Position numbers and translations under genes: made by a program. This document shows, piece after piece, positions 1 to 8,285 of a stretch of 21,117 nt of DNA (positions are counted from its first letter, which is position 1; every line of letters starts with the position of its first letter). The stretch comes from Folioceros fuciformis (taxonomy: Eukaryota > Anthocerotophyta > Anthocerotopsida > Anthocerotales): positions 1-21,117 of the forward strand of contig JBNGIO010006184.1 in the NCBI GenBank assembly GCA_049999805.1. Direction: 5' to 3'. The notes under the pieces were generated by a model, which saw nothing but the letters and a program-made list of their open reading frames with translations, did not search any database and was not told the DNA's origin.

Positions 1-19
1 TCAAGAACATACGCTACAT

Positions 20-1130
20 GTGATCCTTTATGCAAATAGTTGTCTTCTCTCTTATATAAATTATAGAGACCGTATGATCTACACAGGCACTTTAGATGAT
101 GGTCTTTATAGATTGTTAGTTCAAGTGGGAGTAACCCATTCTACTAATATTGTCATTCCAAGCTCGTCAACACCTACCCAAACCATGCTTTGGCATTGTT
201 GCCTTGGTCATCCTAATAGTCAGAAGTTGGTCCAAATGTCTAAGGGAACCTTATACAAAACTCCTTGCCTTGCAAAGGTAACACATCCATCTTGGTGTGA
301 GTCTTGTGTCCTCACTAAAAGACACCAAGAGCCATTCAAAAATAAATCTCTCCAAAGGGCAAAGTTACCTTTAGAGATAGTGCACATAGACATTTGTGGA
401 CCCTTGCCTACACCCTCCTTTAATGGTTGTTGATATTTTTTGACATTTACAGATGATTTCTCTCACTTTGTCCTTAGGGTTTAGGGTTTAGAGTGATAAT
501 TTCCAATTCTTCAAGGACTATATGAAATGGGCTAAGAGATTTACATATCATAAACTAAAGACCTTACGTTTTGACAATGGTGGAGAGATTACATCTAATG
601 AACTTGAGGAATTTTGTCGAGCTGAAGGTATAGCTCAACAACTTACTGTTGCATATACTCCTCAACAAAACGGCGTAAATAAGAATCTACACCTTGAAGA
701 GATAACAAGTTGCTTATTAGCACAAACTAAATTATCCAAAGTTTATTTGGCAAAGGCCCTCCTTACAGCAACCTATCTTCTAAATTGATTGCCTACATCA
801 GCTGTTCAAGGTATAACTTCATATGACACGTTCACTTGCAAGAAGCCTTGTATTATGGTCAACTTCCAATATTTTGGATCACCTGCTTATGTTTTTATAC
901 CCAAAGCAGTACGCAAGAAGCTAGATCTGAAAGCTACCAAATACACTTTCATTGGCTTCACCAAAGGTATCAAAGGGTATAAATTATTTAACCCTATTAC
1001 AAGGCAGCTTTTATATGCTTGGAGTGTTACTGTTCATGAGTCTTACCTCTTTTCCAAGGGTGTGGGAACTGATCCACTTGTTTCTTCTTTTGATGAAACA
1101 CATGAACCTTCTTATTTTGATGATACTAAT
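20..1130 (+). pseudogene. Element A integrase region (GAG-pre-integrase + rve core), broken
   Basis: The N-terminal HHCC zinc-binding region is visible as LWHCCLGHP and CESCVLTKRHQEPF. The core follows with HIDICGP (first catalytic Asp), FLTFTDDFS, and LRFDNGGE (second Asp). The segment that should hold the catalytic Glu (normally ...NGV-x-E-R-K-N) reads QNGVNKNLHLEE, so that Glu and its neighbour are missing. The C-terminal part (FGSPAYVFIPKAVRKKLD ... FIGFTKGIKGYKLF) is well preserved. In-frame stops are TGA at 431-433 and TGA at 786-788. The second sits where related elements have Arg (N-R-L-P), so it is compatible with CGA to TGA. The frame is lost around 473-491 and resumes at 492. This is a non-functional relic. 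Confidence 0.88.
473..491 (+). repeat. Short telomere-type (TTTAGGG)n motif inside the integrase relic
   Basis: cttagggtttagggtttag, about 2.5 units of the plant telomere repeat, replaces the codons expected between DDFSHFV and SDNFQFFKDY. Related copia integrases have about eight residues there (W-V-Y-F-L-K-x-K type, about 24 nt); here there are 19 nt, which shifts the frame. Confidence 0.6.
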
Positions 1131-1539
1131 AGTTGAGATGTCACCCCCGCCATGCTCAAAGGAGGTTAAAACAAGTTAGTTGAAGCAAGATGCAGAATCC
1201 CAAAACTAAGAGCACTATAACAAGGCTCTTAAACTCAAATAAAAAAGGGAATTACAAAAACAACACAATACAAATGAAGAGGGAGTTAGACTGCATATAC
1301 TAAGTGGGTTCATCCCTTCTTTTATGGACCTATGGGTGGCACTCTCATTTCGTGCCCAATATGGGATAAATGACCCCAACCAAACCCTACAATACTTCTT
1401 TTGCCCAACATAGCAAAGTCTAATAAGCTATATATATATATTAATCATAACCTTAATCACTCTTACCACTAATTAGTACAAACTCAATAAGCTGGATTAG
1501 CACTAATTAATCTCAACATTAATCATGCTTAACACTAAT
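1125..1539. mobile_element. Unclassified 409-bp insertion with 6-bp flanking repeat in element A
   Basis: actaat occurs at 1125-1130 and again at 1534-1539. Removing one copy plus the intervening sequence (409 bp) joins D-D-T-N directly in frame to S-L-P-P-F-P-I-P-A-S, the acidic/proline linker typical between integrase and RT. The insert is AT-rich and non-coding, with a TA run near 1432-1441. It has an 8-bp inverted pair gttgagat / atctcaac near its ends (1132-1139 and 1509-1516), but no convincing terminal inverted repeats or poly-A tail. It could be a MITE-like element or a solo LTR remnant. The insertion is well supported; the class is unknown. Confidence 0.65.
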
Positions 1540-2587
1540 TCCCTTCCTCCCTTTCCTATTCCCGCCTCTCGTGTTCCTTTAGTTGGACCTATTATGTAGG
1601 AGGAGGAGGAGTTAGCATCTATTCCACCACTTCCAACAACTCCACCAAAAGAAAATGCAATTGATGAGGAGGTGCCTCTTGACACTCATGCTGATGTGCT
1701 TGATGACTATATTGAAGATGATGTTGCAGAGCCATCAGAACCTCCCATAGCTTCCTCTCCTGTGGATGATACACCGGCACCAAGGTACTACCTTAGAACA
1801 CAATCACTGGCCCTGCAGGTTGGAAGGAACCTTCTTTAGAATACCTATCTTTTTATTCTCAAGTTGTATACAAGGCAACTATAGACCCTAAAGAACCTCT
1901 TACTTTAAAACAAGCCTTCTCCTCTCTTAAAAAAGACTTATGGAAGGTAGCTAGAGACTCTAAATACAATTCCTTCGTCAATAACACTACATGGGAATTG
2001 GTCAAACTACTTAGGGGTAGGAAGATAATAAGCAACAAATGGGTATTCAAAATAGAAAGGAAAGGAGATGGTTCCATAGAGTAGTATAAATCATGACTGG
2101 TATCCCTAGTCTTTACACAAATTCTTGGTTTATATTATAAACCTTGGGCTACTTATGCCCTAGTCGCCAAATTTGGTACACTTTGAATGATATTTGCTTT
2201 ATGTGCCCAATTTGATCTTGAACTCCATACAATGGATGTTAAGAAAACATCTTTGGATGGGCGCCAACAAGAGGAAATATACATGAAGCAACTTGAGAGT
2301 TACAAAGTTAAAGGTAAAGAAGATTGAGTATGCTATGACAGTAAGGGTTTATATGGCCTTAAGCAATCAAGCAAGAATTGGAACTTAACCATACATGTAC
2401 AACTCATTGAGAGAGGGTTCAAGCAATGCTAGGGTGATGCTTGCATGTACATCCTTATATCTGGAAAGGATGTATCCTATCTCTTGCTTTATGTTGATAA
2501 TATTTTTATGACAACTAACTCCCTTATTCTAAATGAAGTCAAGCATGGCTTAGGAATTTATTTGAAATGTTAGAGCTAAGAGAAATG
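1540..2587 (+). pseudogene. Element A linker and reverse transcriptase (RVT_2), broken
   Basis: The linker is acidic and proline-rich (for example IDEEVPLDTHADVLDDYIED). RT follows with QAFSSLKKDLWKVARDS, NTTWELV, NKWVFKIERKGDGSIE, ELHTMDVKKTSLDG (motif A; the Asp is present) and LYGLKQSSKNW. The catalytic YVDD box reads Y-V-D-N at 2490-2501 (second Asp changed, GAT to AAT). There are stops after GSIE (TAG) and YKS (TGA) and further stops in the palm, plus frame changes. The sequence stops resembling RT near 2587, where the LTR of element B begins. Confidence 0.85.
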
Positions 2588-2800
2588 TGTTAGAAAGCAA
2601 GCGCCCTAATAAGATTGTGCATGCATTAGTGTATCTAGTTGGTATAGGGATACATATTGAGTTGATGTCTATCTTTATCAAGGTATTGCCATGCATGAAG
2701 TCTATAAATGTAATCATTGGCTACCTATTCTAATGTACAGTCCTAAAGGTACTCAATGTATTGGATCAGAGTTGATCCTTGATTTCCTTTTTTTTTAACA
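2588..2800 (+). repeat. Element B 5' LTR (about 213 bp)
   Basis: The segment begins TGTTAGAAAG and ends TTTAACA, the TG...CA form of plant copia LTRs. A TATAAA box lies at 2703-2708, in the right place for the LTR promoter. It is followed directly by a degraded Met-tRNA primer-binding site and then by a leader and gag. The 3' LTR is absent because the element is truncated at about 5938, so the left boundary rests on the end of element A coding and the TGTTAG start. Confidence 0.6.
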
Positions 2801-2812
2801 TGGTATTTGTGC
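2801..2812 (+). other. Element B primer-binding site (degraded initiator-Met tRNA type)
   Basis: tggtatttgtgc matches the usual TGGTATCAGAGC at 9 of 12 bases and directly abuts the LTR end ...aaca. Confidence 0.5.
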
Positions 2813-3101
2813 AAGGGGAGTTAAGTTTTTGGTGCTATGTGACGCGGTAGTTCAACCTAGGTTTTTTGGGAATAGCCAATCTCAGGTGAAGCCAATCACC
2901 ATGCGCACTAAGTGACTGTGTAGCCTATAGATGCTATAGGAGACTTCGTAGATAAAAAGTGCTTGAGCTAGGCTCTTGTGAGTGTGGCCAAAAGGAGCGC
3001 AAGGCACTGCCAAATTGAGTGCAAGAAGTTGCCGAGATAATTGCAGATAGCAGCAATGGTTGTGGGAAGTGGCACCAAACATAGGAAGCATTGGGTAAGG
3101 A
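2813..3101 (+). other. Element B untranslated leader
   Basis: This stretch between the PBS and the gag start has no supported open frame. Short minus-strand frames here are chance. Confidence 0.45.
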
Positions 3102-4100
3102 ATGCAAGGAGGATTCGACAACATTTCTCAATTTTTTGGAGAGAAGCTAGACAACAAGAATTTTGCCTTGTGGAAGTTCAAGATGAAAATTTCTTTTGGT
3201 AGGCATAGGGTATTAGGACCTTTGTATATGTGATGAGATAAAACCTAAAATAAGTAGAAATCCATCACAAGAGCAATGGAGAGCTCATAAGCAATAGATA
3301 GAGGGAGCATGCAAAGTGTTATGTTCGTTCTCACTGAGCATTTCAAATGCTATGGTCATCTAGATCATGGAATGTAAGATGCCGAAAGGATGCATGGGAT
3401 ATACTCATGAAGAACTAGGGGAATGTCACACATGGAAGGAACATTCATTTGAAGCAACACTTCAACAATGCGTGATGAGGTAGCAGAAGCATACTTGTGT
3501 TCACAACTAAGGTGAAGACTTTAATAGATCAACTTGATACGATGGATTTAGAAGTGATGGAGGATGACATGATTGATGTGACATTGAATGGTCGTGATAA
3601 AATATATAGGTCCTTTGATACGTCAATTTCTGTGAGAGCTAAACCTCCAAGTTGGAATGAATTGGTAGCATTGTTGCTACACAAGGAAGTTAAGCTTGGT
3701 TTGAACTCTAGTTCTAACGTGTCTCAGGGTAGAGACATTGTTTTATTCTCTAACCAACATGGTAGAGGCAACCAAGGTCGTGGTTCATTTCGAGGTAGGG
3801 GTAATACTTGGAGTACTCATGAACAGAACCAACAAAGCAATTGGCGTGATGCAAACACACAAGCCTAGAGTGGAGTTGGAAACCTCAGGGGCAAGCGGAG
3901 AACCACAAGAAGCGAAGATGGCTCTTGGCAATCACATTACCAGTCTAATAAGGATAAAGAATGCTATTATTGCGGCAAATTTGGGCATATAGTGAAAGAT
4001 TGTTATAAGAAACAAGTCATGTGACACATCATTAGTGAATGAGGACATGGCCATCTGCAACTTTATAGCTGAGGCATAAACGGAAGAAGGCACAGGCTGG
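3102..4100 (+). pseudogene. Element B gag with CCHC zinc knuckle, broken
   Basis: The probable start ATG at 3102 leads into ...KLDNKNFALWKFKMKI, the classic UBN2-type N-terminus of plant copia gag (K-F-D-G-x-N-F-x-x-W). That frame ends at TGA 3231-3233. Gag resumes in pieces (DAWDILMKN near 3385-3411) and then as a long stretch from 3497 (TTKVKTLIDQLDTMDLEVMED, then an Arg/Gly-rich basic segment RGNQGRGSFRGRGN). A perfect CX2CX4HX4C nucleocapsid knuckle, CYYCGKFGHIVKDC, lies at 3962-4003 in another frame. At least three frame changes make it non-functional. Gag would form the virus-like particle and the knuckle would bind element RNA. Confidence 0.85.
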
Positions 4101-4121
4101 AACCTTGGAAACATGCATGAC

Positions 4122-4518
4122 TAACAAGTCCCAGATACGACACTAGCACCTCAATCCATACCCAATCCAAAAACCCCTACTTAACGAATGGATAAATGAG
4201 GTTGAATCCCACAAACCCAATTAACCGGCTAAGTAACTATAATTTATCCTTGTAATCATAAAACATCGATTACAAGAGGTAGAACATGCAAGTTAGCATA
4301 CAGTTAGGCTTAGGCTCTTAACCTACACCCTTGCGAGCTACTTGTACTGATCTCAAGCCTTTCCAAGACAATCTATCTTTGAGAGCAAGAGACTCCTACG
4401 CACTATGGCTAATGATTTGCTGGTGCATGCTATGACCAAGGATGTGTAGCGTATAAGAACCAATGATCCGATGCTAGGCTGGAACACCTGAGATCTGGAA
4501 TGCCGGTGTGTAACAAGT
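4122..4518. mobile_element. Unclassified 381-bp insertion with 8-bp target duplication in element B
   Basis: taacaagt is duplicated exactly at 4122-4129 and 4511-4518, bounding 381 bp of non-coding sequence (4130-4510) unrelated to the flanking gag and protease coding. An 8-bp duplication is typical of hAT and some other DNA transposons. The ends (cccagatacg... and ...atgccggtgtg) are not clear terminal inverted repeats, and I see no poly-A tail or tRNA-like box. It shows no relation to the insertion in element A. Confidence 0.6.
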
Positions 4519-4559
4519 AGACTCTAAAGGAAGAGAAAGACAACATGGACATTTTGCAT

Positions 4560-4863
4560 CTTCTAGTGGTACTCAAAAGAATCAGGAGGATAGGTTGTTT
4601 GTTGTACAACGTCTATCAAACTTGCACTTGACAAGCAAAATGATGAGAGATAATATATTGATTCAAGAACGTTTAATCACATGACTCCACATGGTGAGTG
4701 GTTTGGCAAAATGAATGTAGGTACCCATAATCATGTGTGCACAGGAGATGGTACACAACATAACATAAGGCATAAAGGAATTGTTCCCCTTAAGATGCCA
4801 AATGGTCAGAAGAAAAGTTTGCAAGATGTGTTACATGTTCCAACTCTTACGAAAAATTGGTGA
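4560..4863 (+). pseudogene. Element B aspartic protease remnant
   Basis: Upstream codons read QEDRLFVV... and then an ID-S-R-T-x-NHMTPHGEWF stretch at 4657-4704. This is the copia protease active-site region, where the usual D-S-G is D-S-R (AGA at 4666-4668), a lethal change compatible with one G to A. The remainder (THNHVCTGDGTQHNIRHKGI ... DVLHVPTLTKN) is the typical protease C-terminal half. It ends in TGA at 4861-4863, close to a large internal deletion. Confidence 0.75.
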
Positions 4864-4875
4864 ACTCTAACTTGT

Positions 4876-5436
4876 TGATATATACCGCAACAAAATGGTG
4901 TTGCAGAGAGGAAAAATAGGGTGCTAATGGAATCAGAAAGGGCAATGCTGAATGAAAAATGTTGACCTACTACGTATTGGGCCAAAGTTATTATGACTGC
5001 AGTGTAAGTGTTGAATCAAACTCCCACAGCTGAGATTCATGATGCTACACCATATGAGAGGTTGTATGGATATAAACCAGACATTCGACACTTGAAAGTT
5101 TTTGGTTGCATTGCATTTGTGTATGTACCTAATGAAAAGCATAAGACGCTAGATCCTAAAGTGATTAAGCTTGTGTTTTTGGGGTATGCACAAGGAAGGA
5201 AGGCATACAAGTGCTATGTGTCGTCTACACATGAAACCCTTATTAACAGGGATGTAGTGTTTTATGAGTTAGCCTCATGGTGTGGCAACTCAATTGTTGT
5301 GTGTACTTACAAACCGATAATCGAAAGTACTGTTGAGAGTACTCTTGCAAAGGTTACTAATGTAGTACCAATTGTAAGTCCATGGTATGGTAGGTTACGG
5401 AGTCTCCATCCAAAGTCCATTGACACGGATATGTGA
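4876..5436 (+). pseudogene. Element B integrase C-terminal half, broken
   Basis: Coding resumes abruptly at YIPQQNGVAERKNRVLME, which holds the third catalytic residue (Glu of A-E-R-K-N). It continues through TPYERLYGYKPDIRHLKVFG, FVYVPNEKHKTLDPKVIKL and VFLGYAQGRKAYKCY. The GAG-pre-integrase/HHCC region and the first two catalytic Asp residues are missing. In intact copia elements about 200 or more residues lie between DVLHVPxLTKN and PQQNGVAERKN. There are further stops, TGA at 4964-4966 and TAA at 5006-5008. The clean tail ends at TGA 5434-5436 (SIDTDM then stop). Confidence 0.82.
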
Positions 5437-5455
5437 GTGAGGGGGAGAGTAGACA

Positions 5456-5938
5456 ATGAAGAAGGGAAGGAAGGTTGAAGCTGAAGATGTGGAATATAAA
5501 TTGTCAAGCAATGACAATCTTAATAGTGAACTTGGAATTCCATCTATGGTAACGCTAAGTGCTAAAGAGCTTTGTTACGTACCACCTCATGAGTGGCAAG
5601 TTCAAAGTGAACCAAAATGGAGAAGATCGGGGAGGGTTAGAAAACCCATTGACAAATATAACTCTACAAGTTATAATATGCATTATTACATGTACATGAC
5701 AAGAGTTGCGGATTGTAAGGAACTGACCACATTTGCTGAGGCACTGATAGACGAAAAGTGGTTTCATGCCATGGATGAAGAATACTCAGCACTAGTTGAG
5801 AATGGAACATGGGATTTCGTGCAGCTGCCAGTTGGTAAAGTCTCAATTGGTTCAAAATGAGTTCATAAGCTGAAGGTCAAAGTAGATGGATTGCTGGAGC
5901 GTTTCAAGGCCAAGTTGGTTGCTAAGGGATATGCACAC
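5456..5938 (+). pseudogene. Element B linker and start of reverse transcriptase, truncated
   Basis: The frame carries EPKWRRSGRVRKPIDKY, then the RT entry TFAEALIDEKWFHAMDEEY, ENGTWDFVQLPVG and GSK-stop-VHKLKVKVDGLLERFKAK and LVAKGYA. The stop TGA at 5858-5860 replaces the invariant Trp of K-W-V (TGG to TGA). Coding ends near 5938, just after LVAKGYA, where sequence of the opposite-strand element C starts. Palm, YVDD and RNase H are all missing. Confidence 0.85.
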
Positions 5939-6735
5939 TCCTCAACTGTAGGCTCCTCCTGATGGCTCGTGCGAGTGTTCAATAGCAAACTTGCGCCATT
6001 GCCATGATAAGCAAAGAAGCCAAGCATGCTCACTAGAGTGGGCAAGGTGTTCCGAGGTTGTCCAAGAACATTGGTGGAATACCAAGGAGGTTTCTCTGGA
6101 CCATGGATAGGGCGAGCCTCATGATCCTCATTCAATACATCTGACAAGCTCAATGTGGGATCAAAGCAAGGTCCAATAATTACGCAAGCACTAGGCATAG
6201 CTCCCAACCTATGCAGCATCCATGAGAAAAGGGTGCCCAATGTGGTGTTGAATGATCATCATGTCCTGCTGCACTTGATCTTGCTCCAAGTGCGCAGGGG
6301 TGTTCTAAAGCAGGTAGGCACAATTGGGATAACATTGTTGTAGCCATACCAACAATTGGTGCAATTCCCAAAACAGTCCACTACGCGTGTCCTATAGACT
6401 AGCCCCTGCACCTGCCTATGAGAAGCCTTGACACTCCCATCGTGTGACAAGGATGTGCACCATGCCCAAGGCCTAAATATGGCCATGTTGTATGTAGCAT
6501 ACATCCTGGGGTACAGCAAAGAAAGCACTGTGAAAGGTTGTCTAAGGCAATTGAATGGGACAACAAACACGCAGCTCTTGTAGGCAATGGGCTGCCATTG
6601 CATGTGCCTCAGGACTGCTGTCACAATACACGTAGTATTGAATGTGCAATCCAACAATGAGCACGGCCTCAAGTCCGATGCATAAGCCTCCCAAGAGCGC
6701 TAACATGGTGACTCCCTTAGTAGGGATTGTCTAAT
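5939..6735 (-). pseudogene. C5 cytosine DNA methyltransferase domain (DNMT-like) in element C, degenerate and truncated
   Basis: In minus-strand order: KGVTMLALLGGLCIGLEAVL (near 6727-6668) matches motif I, the SAM-binding F-x-G-x-G-x-G-x-E-A region. The stretch LGMVHILVTRWECQGFS matches motif IV with the catalytic Cys kept (E-C-Q in place of P-C-Q). DTRSGLFWELHQLL follows, then LL-stop-NTP at motif VI (normally E-N-V). MDAA-stop-VGSYA-stop-CLRNYWT matches motif VIII (Q-x-R-x-R region). After a frameshift, NVLGQPRNTLPTLVSMLG and EEPTVEECA lead to motif IX, cut at the junction near 5939. These enzymes transfer methyl from S-adenosylmethionine to cytosine C5. At least seven in-frame stops occur, several compatible with CAG to TAG. 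It is dead as protein, but the order and spacing of motifs over about 260 codons make the family call strong. Confidence 0.8.
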
Positions 6736-7120
6736 CTACCACATGCTATTACACCATTTGTCCAGACTGCGGATGTAACAAACCTATCTCCACCAGTGTG
6801 TTGACTTGCAACAGTTGATGACGGGCAGTTTGTAGCTGGTCATCGATTGTGGCCGGGTGATCAGCACTGTGCACAACATTCTATGCAATGCAGAAAATAG
6901 CATGCATTGTAGAGCAACTCAGCACCTCCTCACTCTCAATCTTCAGTGTGGACTCAAGATGGTCCTCATCTCGTAGTGGATCAAGTGGGATTGTCATGCA
7001 AGCTAGCTCCATGTTGTCAAAGCAGGCTTGTCACATGACCCTGGTAGCGATGTCAACCTTTGCATTCCCATGAAGCCTAAGTGGAAGGAAAGCCACCTTC
7101 TTGCCACCGTCTAGACTGGG
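6736..7120 (-). pseudogene. Element C linker between protease and methyltransferase
   Basis: On the minus strand the protease frame continues into this segment. It is mostly open but has several stops. Readable parts are NMELACMTIPLDPLRDEDHL, SEEVLSCSTMHA and DDQLQTARHQLLQVNTLVEI. I recognise no domain. Its position suggests an interdomain linker of the polyprotein. Confidence 0.45.
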
Positions 7121-7500
7121 TGTCTAGTCTAGACGATAGTATGCTTGCTCAGTCCAATTATCAATGGTAACGCAAGGGGGAAACAAGAATTCTTGGCCCA
7201 ATAAGACATCATAATTTGTGGCAGGGATGACCAAATAGGGGACACTAAGAGTCATGGCATCCTCCATCCATGGATTAAGGGTGATGTTGACAGGGTGCAC
7301 TATTTCCCCCATGACTGGCTCAATGGCTCCAAATGTTGTCCGAACATTCCAAGGAGAACTTTGCAACGTAGGCCCATGAAGCTAAAGTCTAGCAACCAAG
7401 GCTTTGCCTATGATGACAGGTTGTGCCCCCTGTGTCAAGCAGCACAACCCTTGGAGCATAACCATTAATGGTAACTACCCGGTGCCATTGTCGACAAGCG
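7121..7500 (-). pseudogene. Element C retropepsin-like aspartic protease, frameshifted
   Basis: The N-terminal half reads VTINGYAPRVVLLDTG. After one extra G in a G run (C run at 7426-7430 on the plus strand) the frame must shift to give DTGAQPVIIGKALVARL. The D-T-G-A active site and the following hydrophobic strand are typical of retropepsins. The second half (7366-7124) reads TFGAIEPVMGEI, then LSVPYLVIPATNYDVLLGQ. The latter is the G-x-D-x-L-L-G-type flap and C-terminal strand, with YDVLLGQEF as the landmark. A stop (TAG) follows YYRLD, where Trp would be expected. It would process the element polyprotein. Inactive here. Confidence 0.75.
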
Positions 7501-7630
7501 CATTGTTGACCCTCTCCGTGAGACGATTGGTACGCTGCACTCATGGCATGTCCTAAGAGATTGTTGAGGGCACCCAGCCACCAAAGTTCTTGTATCCCCC
7601 CCCCCCATTGTGAGCCAAGCCAGGGGTAAT

Positions 7631-7913
7631 GCCAGCAGCCATCATATTTGGCTCTGCCATAAGATGGGGCTGCCAGGTCATGGCTAAATGCCAACAGCCA
7701 TCATATTTGGCTCTGCCATAAGATGGGGCCGCTAAGCCATGGCTAAATGCCAGCAGCCATCATATCCGGCTCTGCCATTAGATGGGGCTGCTAGGCCATG
7801 GCTGAATGCCAGCAGCCATCATATCTGGCTCTGCCATAAGATGGGGCCGCCAAGCCATGGCTAAATGCCAGCAGCCATCATATCCAGCTCTGCCATAAGA
7901 TGGGGCTGCGGAT
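7631..7913. repeat. 59-bp tandem repeat, about 4.8 copies
   Basis: Units begin gccagcagccatcat or gccaacagccatcat at 7631, 7690, 7749, 7808 and 7867, an exact 59-bp period. They contain ggctctgccataagatgggg with a few substitutions per copy. Since 59 is not a multiple of three, each unit shifts the minus-strand frame, so the same peptide-like strings reappear in rotating frames with stops. The array lies between the Cys-rich modules and the protease of element C. Confidence 0.92.
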
Positions 7914-8285
7914 AACTGGCGTACAACACTATTGGATGCTGCAAATCCATGACCAAGGTTTCAAGCCCAATGCCCATGTTGCGAAGGGTAAACAATGGCA
8001 TGCTAGTGAGCTTAACAACTAGCTCCTCAATTGCTAGGGTCATGGGCAGCAAGTAGATAGAATACTGACCTACCTTGAGGGACTTGGCACCCGGTGACCT
8101 TCCCATGCTTGGCTGTTCTCCAGCTGCAACAAAAGGCTCTTGTTCTTGCATGGGGATGGCCATGCCTGGAGGCAACGGAGTGAAGGACTTGGGCATTACA
8201 ACCTGTGCTCCCCGCTGCCATGTGAGTGGTCCAGGGATGCTAACAGCTTCACATTGTGCGCGGGCTTCACACATCTAACATCGCC
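7914..8285 (-). pseudogene. Element C gag/protease spacer coding remnant
   Basis: A fairly long open minus-strand frame (about 137 codons, running into the tandem array) contains proline-rich and hydrophobic parts such as PKSFTPLPPGMAIPMQEQEP and IEELVVKLTSMPLFTLRNMG. It sits between the Cys-rich modules and the protease, so it is probably polyprotein spacer. No domain is recognised. The overlapping plus-strand frames are shadows. Confidence 0.4.

Larger units (their letters stand above)
1..2587 (+). mobile_element. Element A: decayed Ty1/copia retrotransposon (pol only), 5' end outside window
   Basis: The sequence reads in order as GAG-pre-integrase, integrase, linker and reverse transcriptase of a plant Ty1/copia polyprotein. 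The IN-before-RT order is diagnostic of Ty1/copia. Its left part lies beyond the window start. It is broken by several stops, a replaced stretch at 473-491, a 409-bp insertion after 1130 and frameshifts in RT. Recognisable RT coding (NLFEMLELREM, matching the usual L-x-x-x-F-E-M-x-D-L-G-E region) runs to about 2587, where a second element (B) begins with TGTTAG. The rest of A's RT and RNase H is not seen in the window. The copy cannot be functional. Confidence 0.9.

Noticed and set aside
7631-7913. Tandem units as a CRISPR array
   Set aside because: Units are contiguous 59-bp repeats without unique spacers, in plant retroelement DNA.
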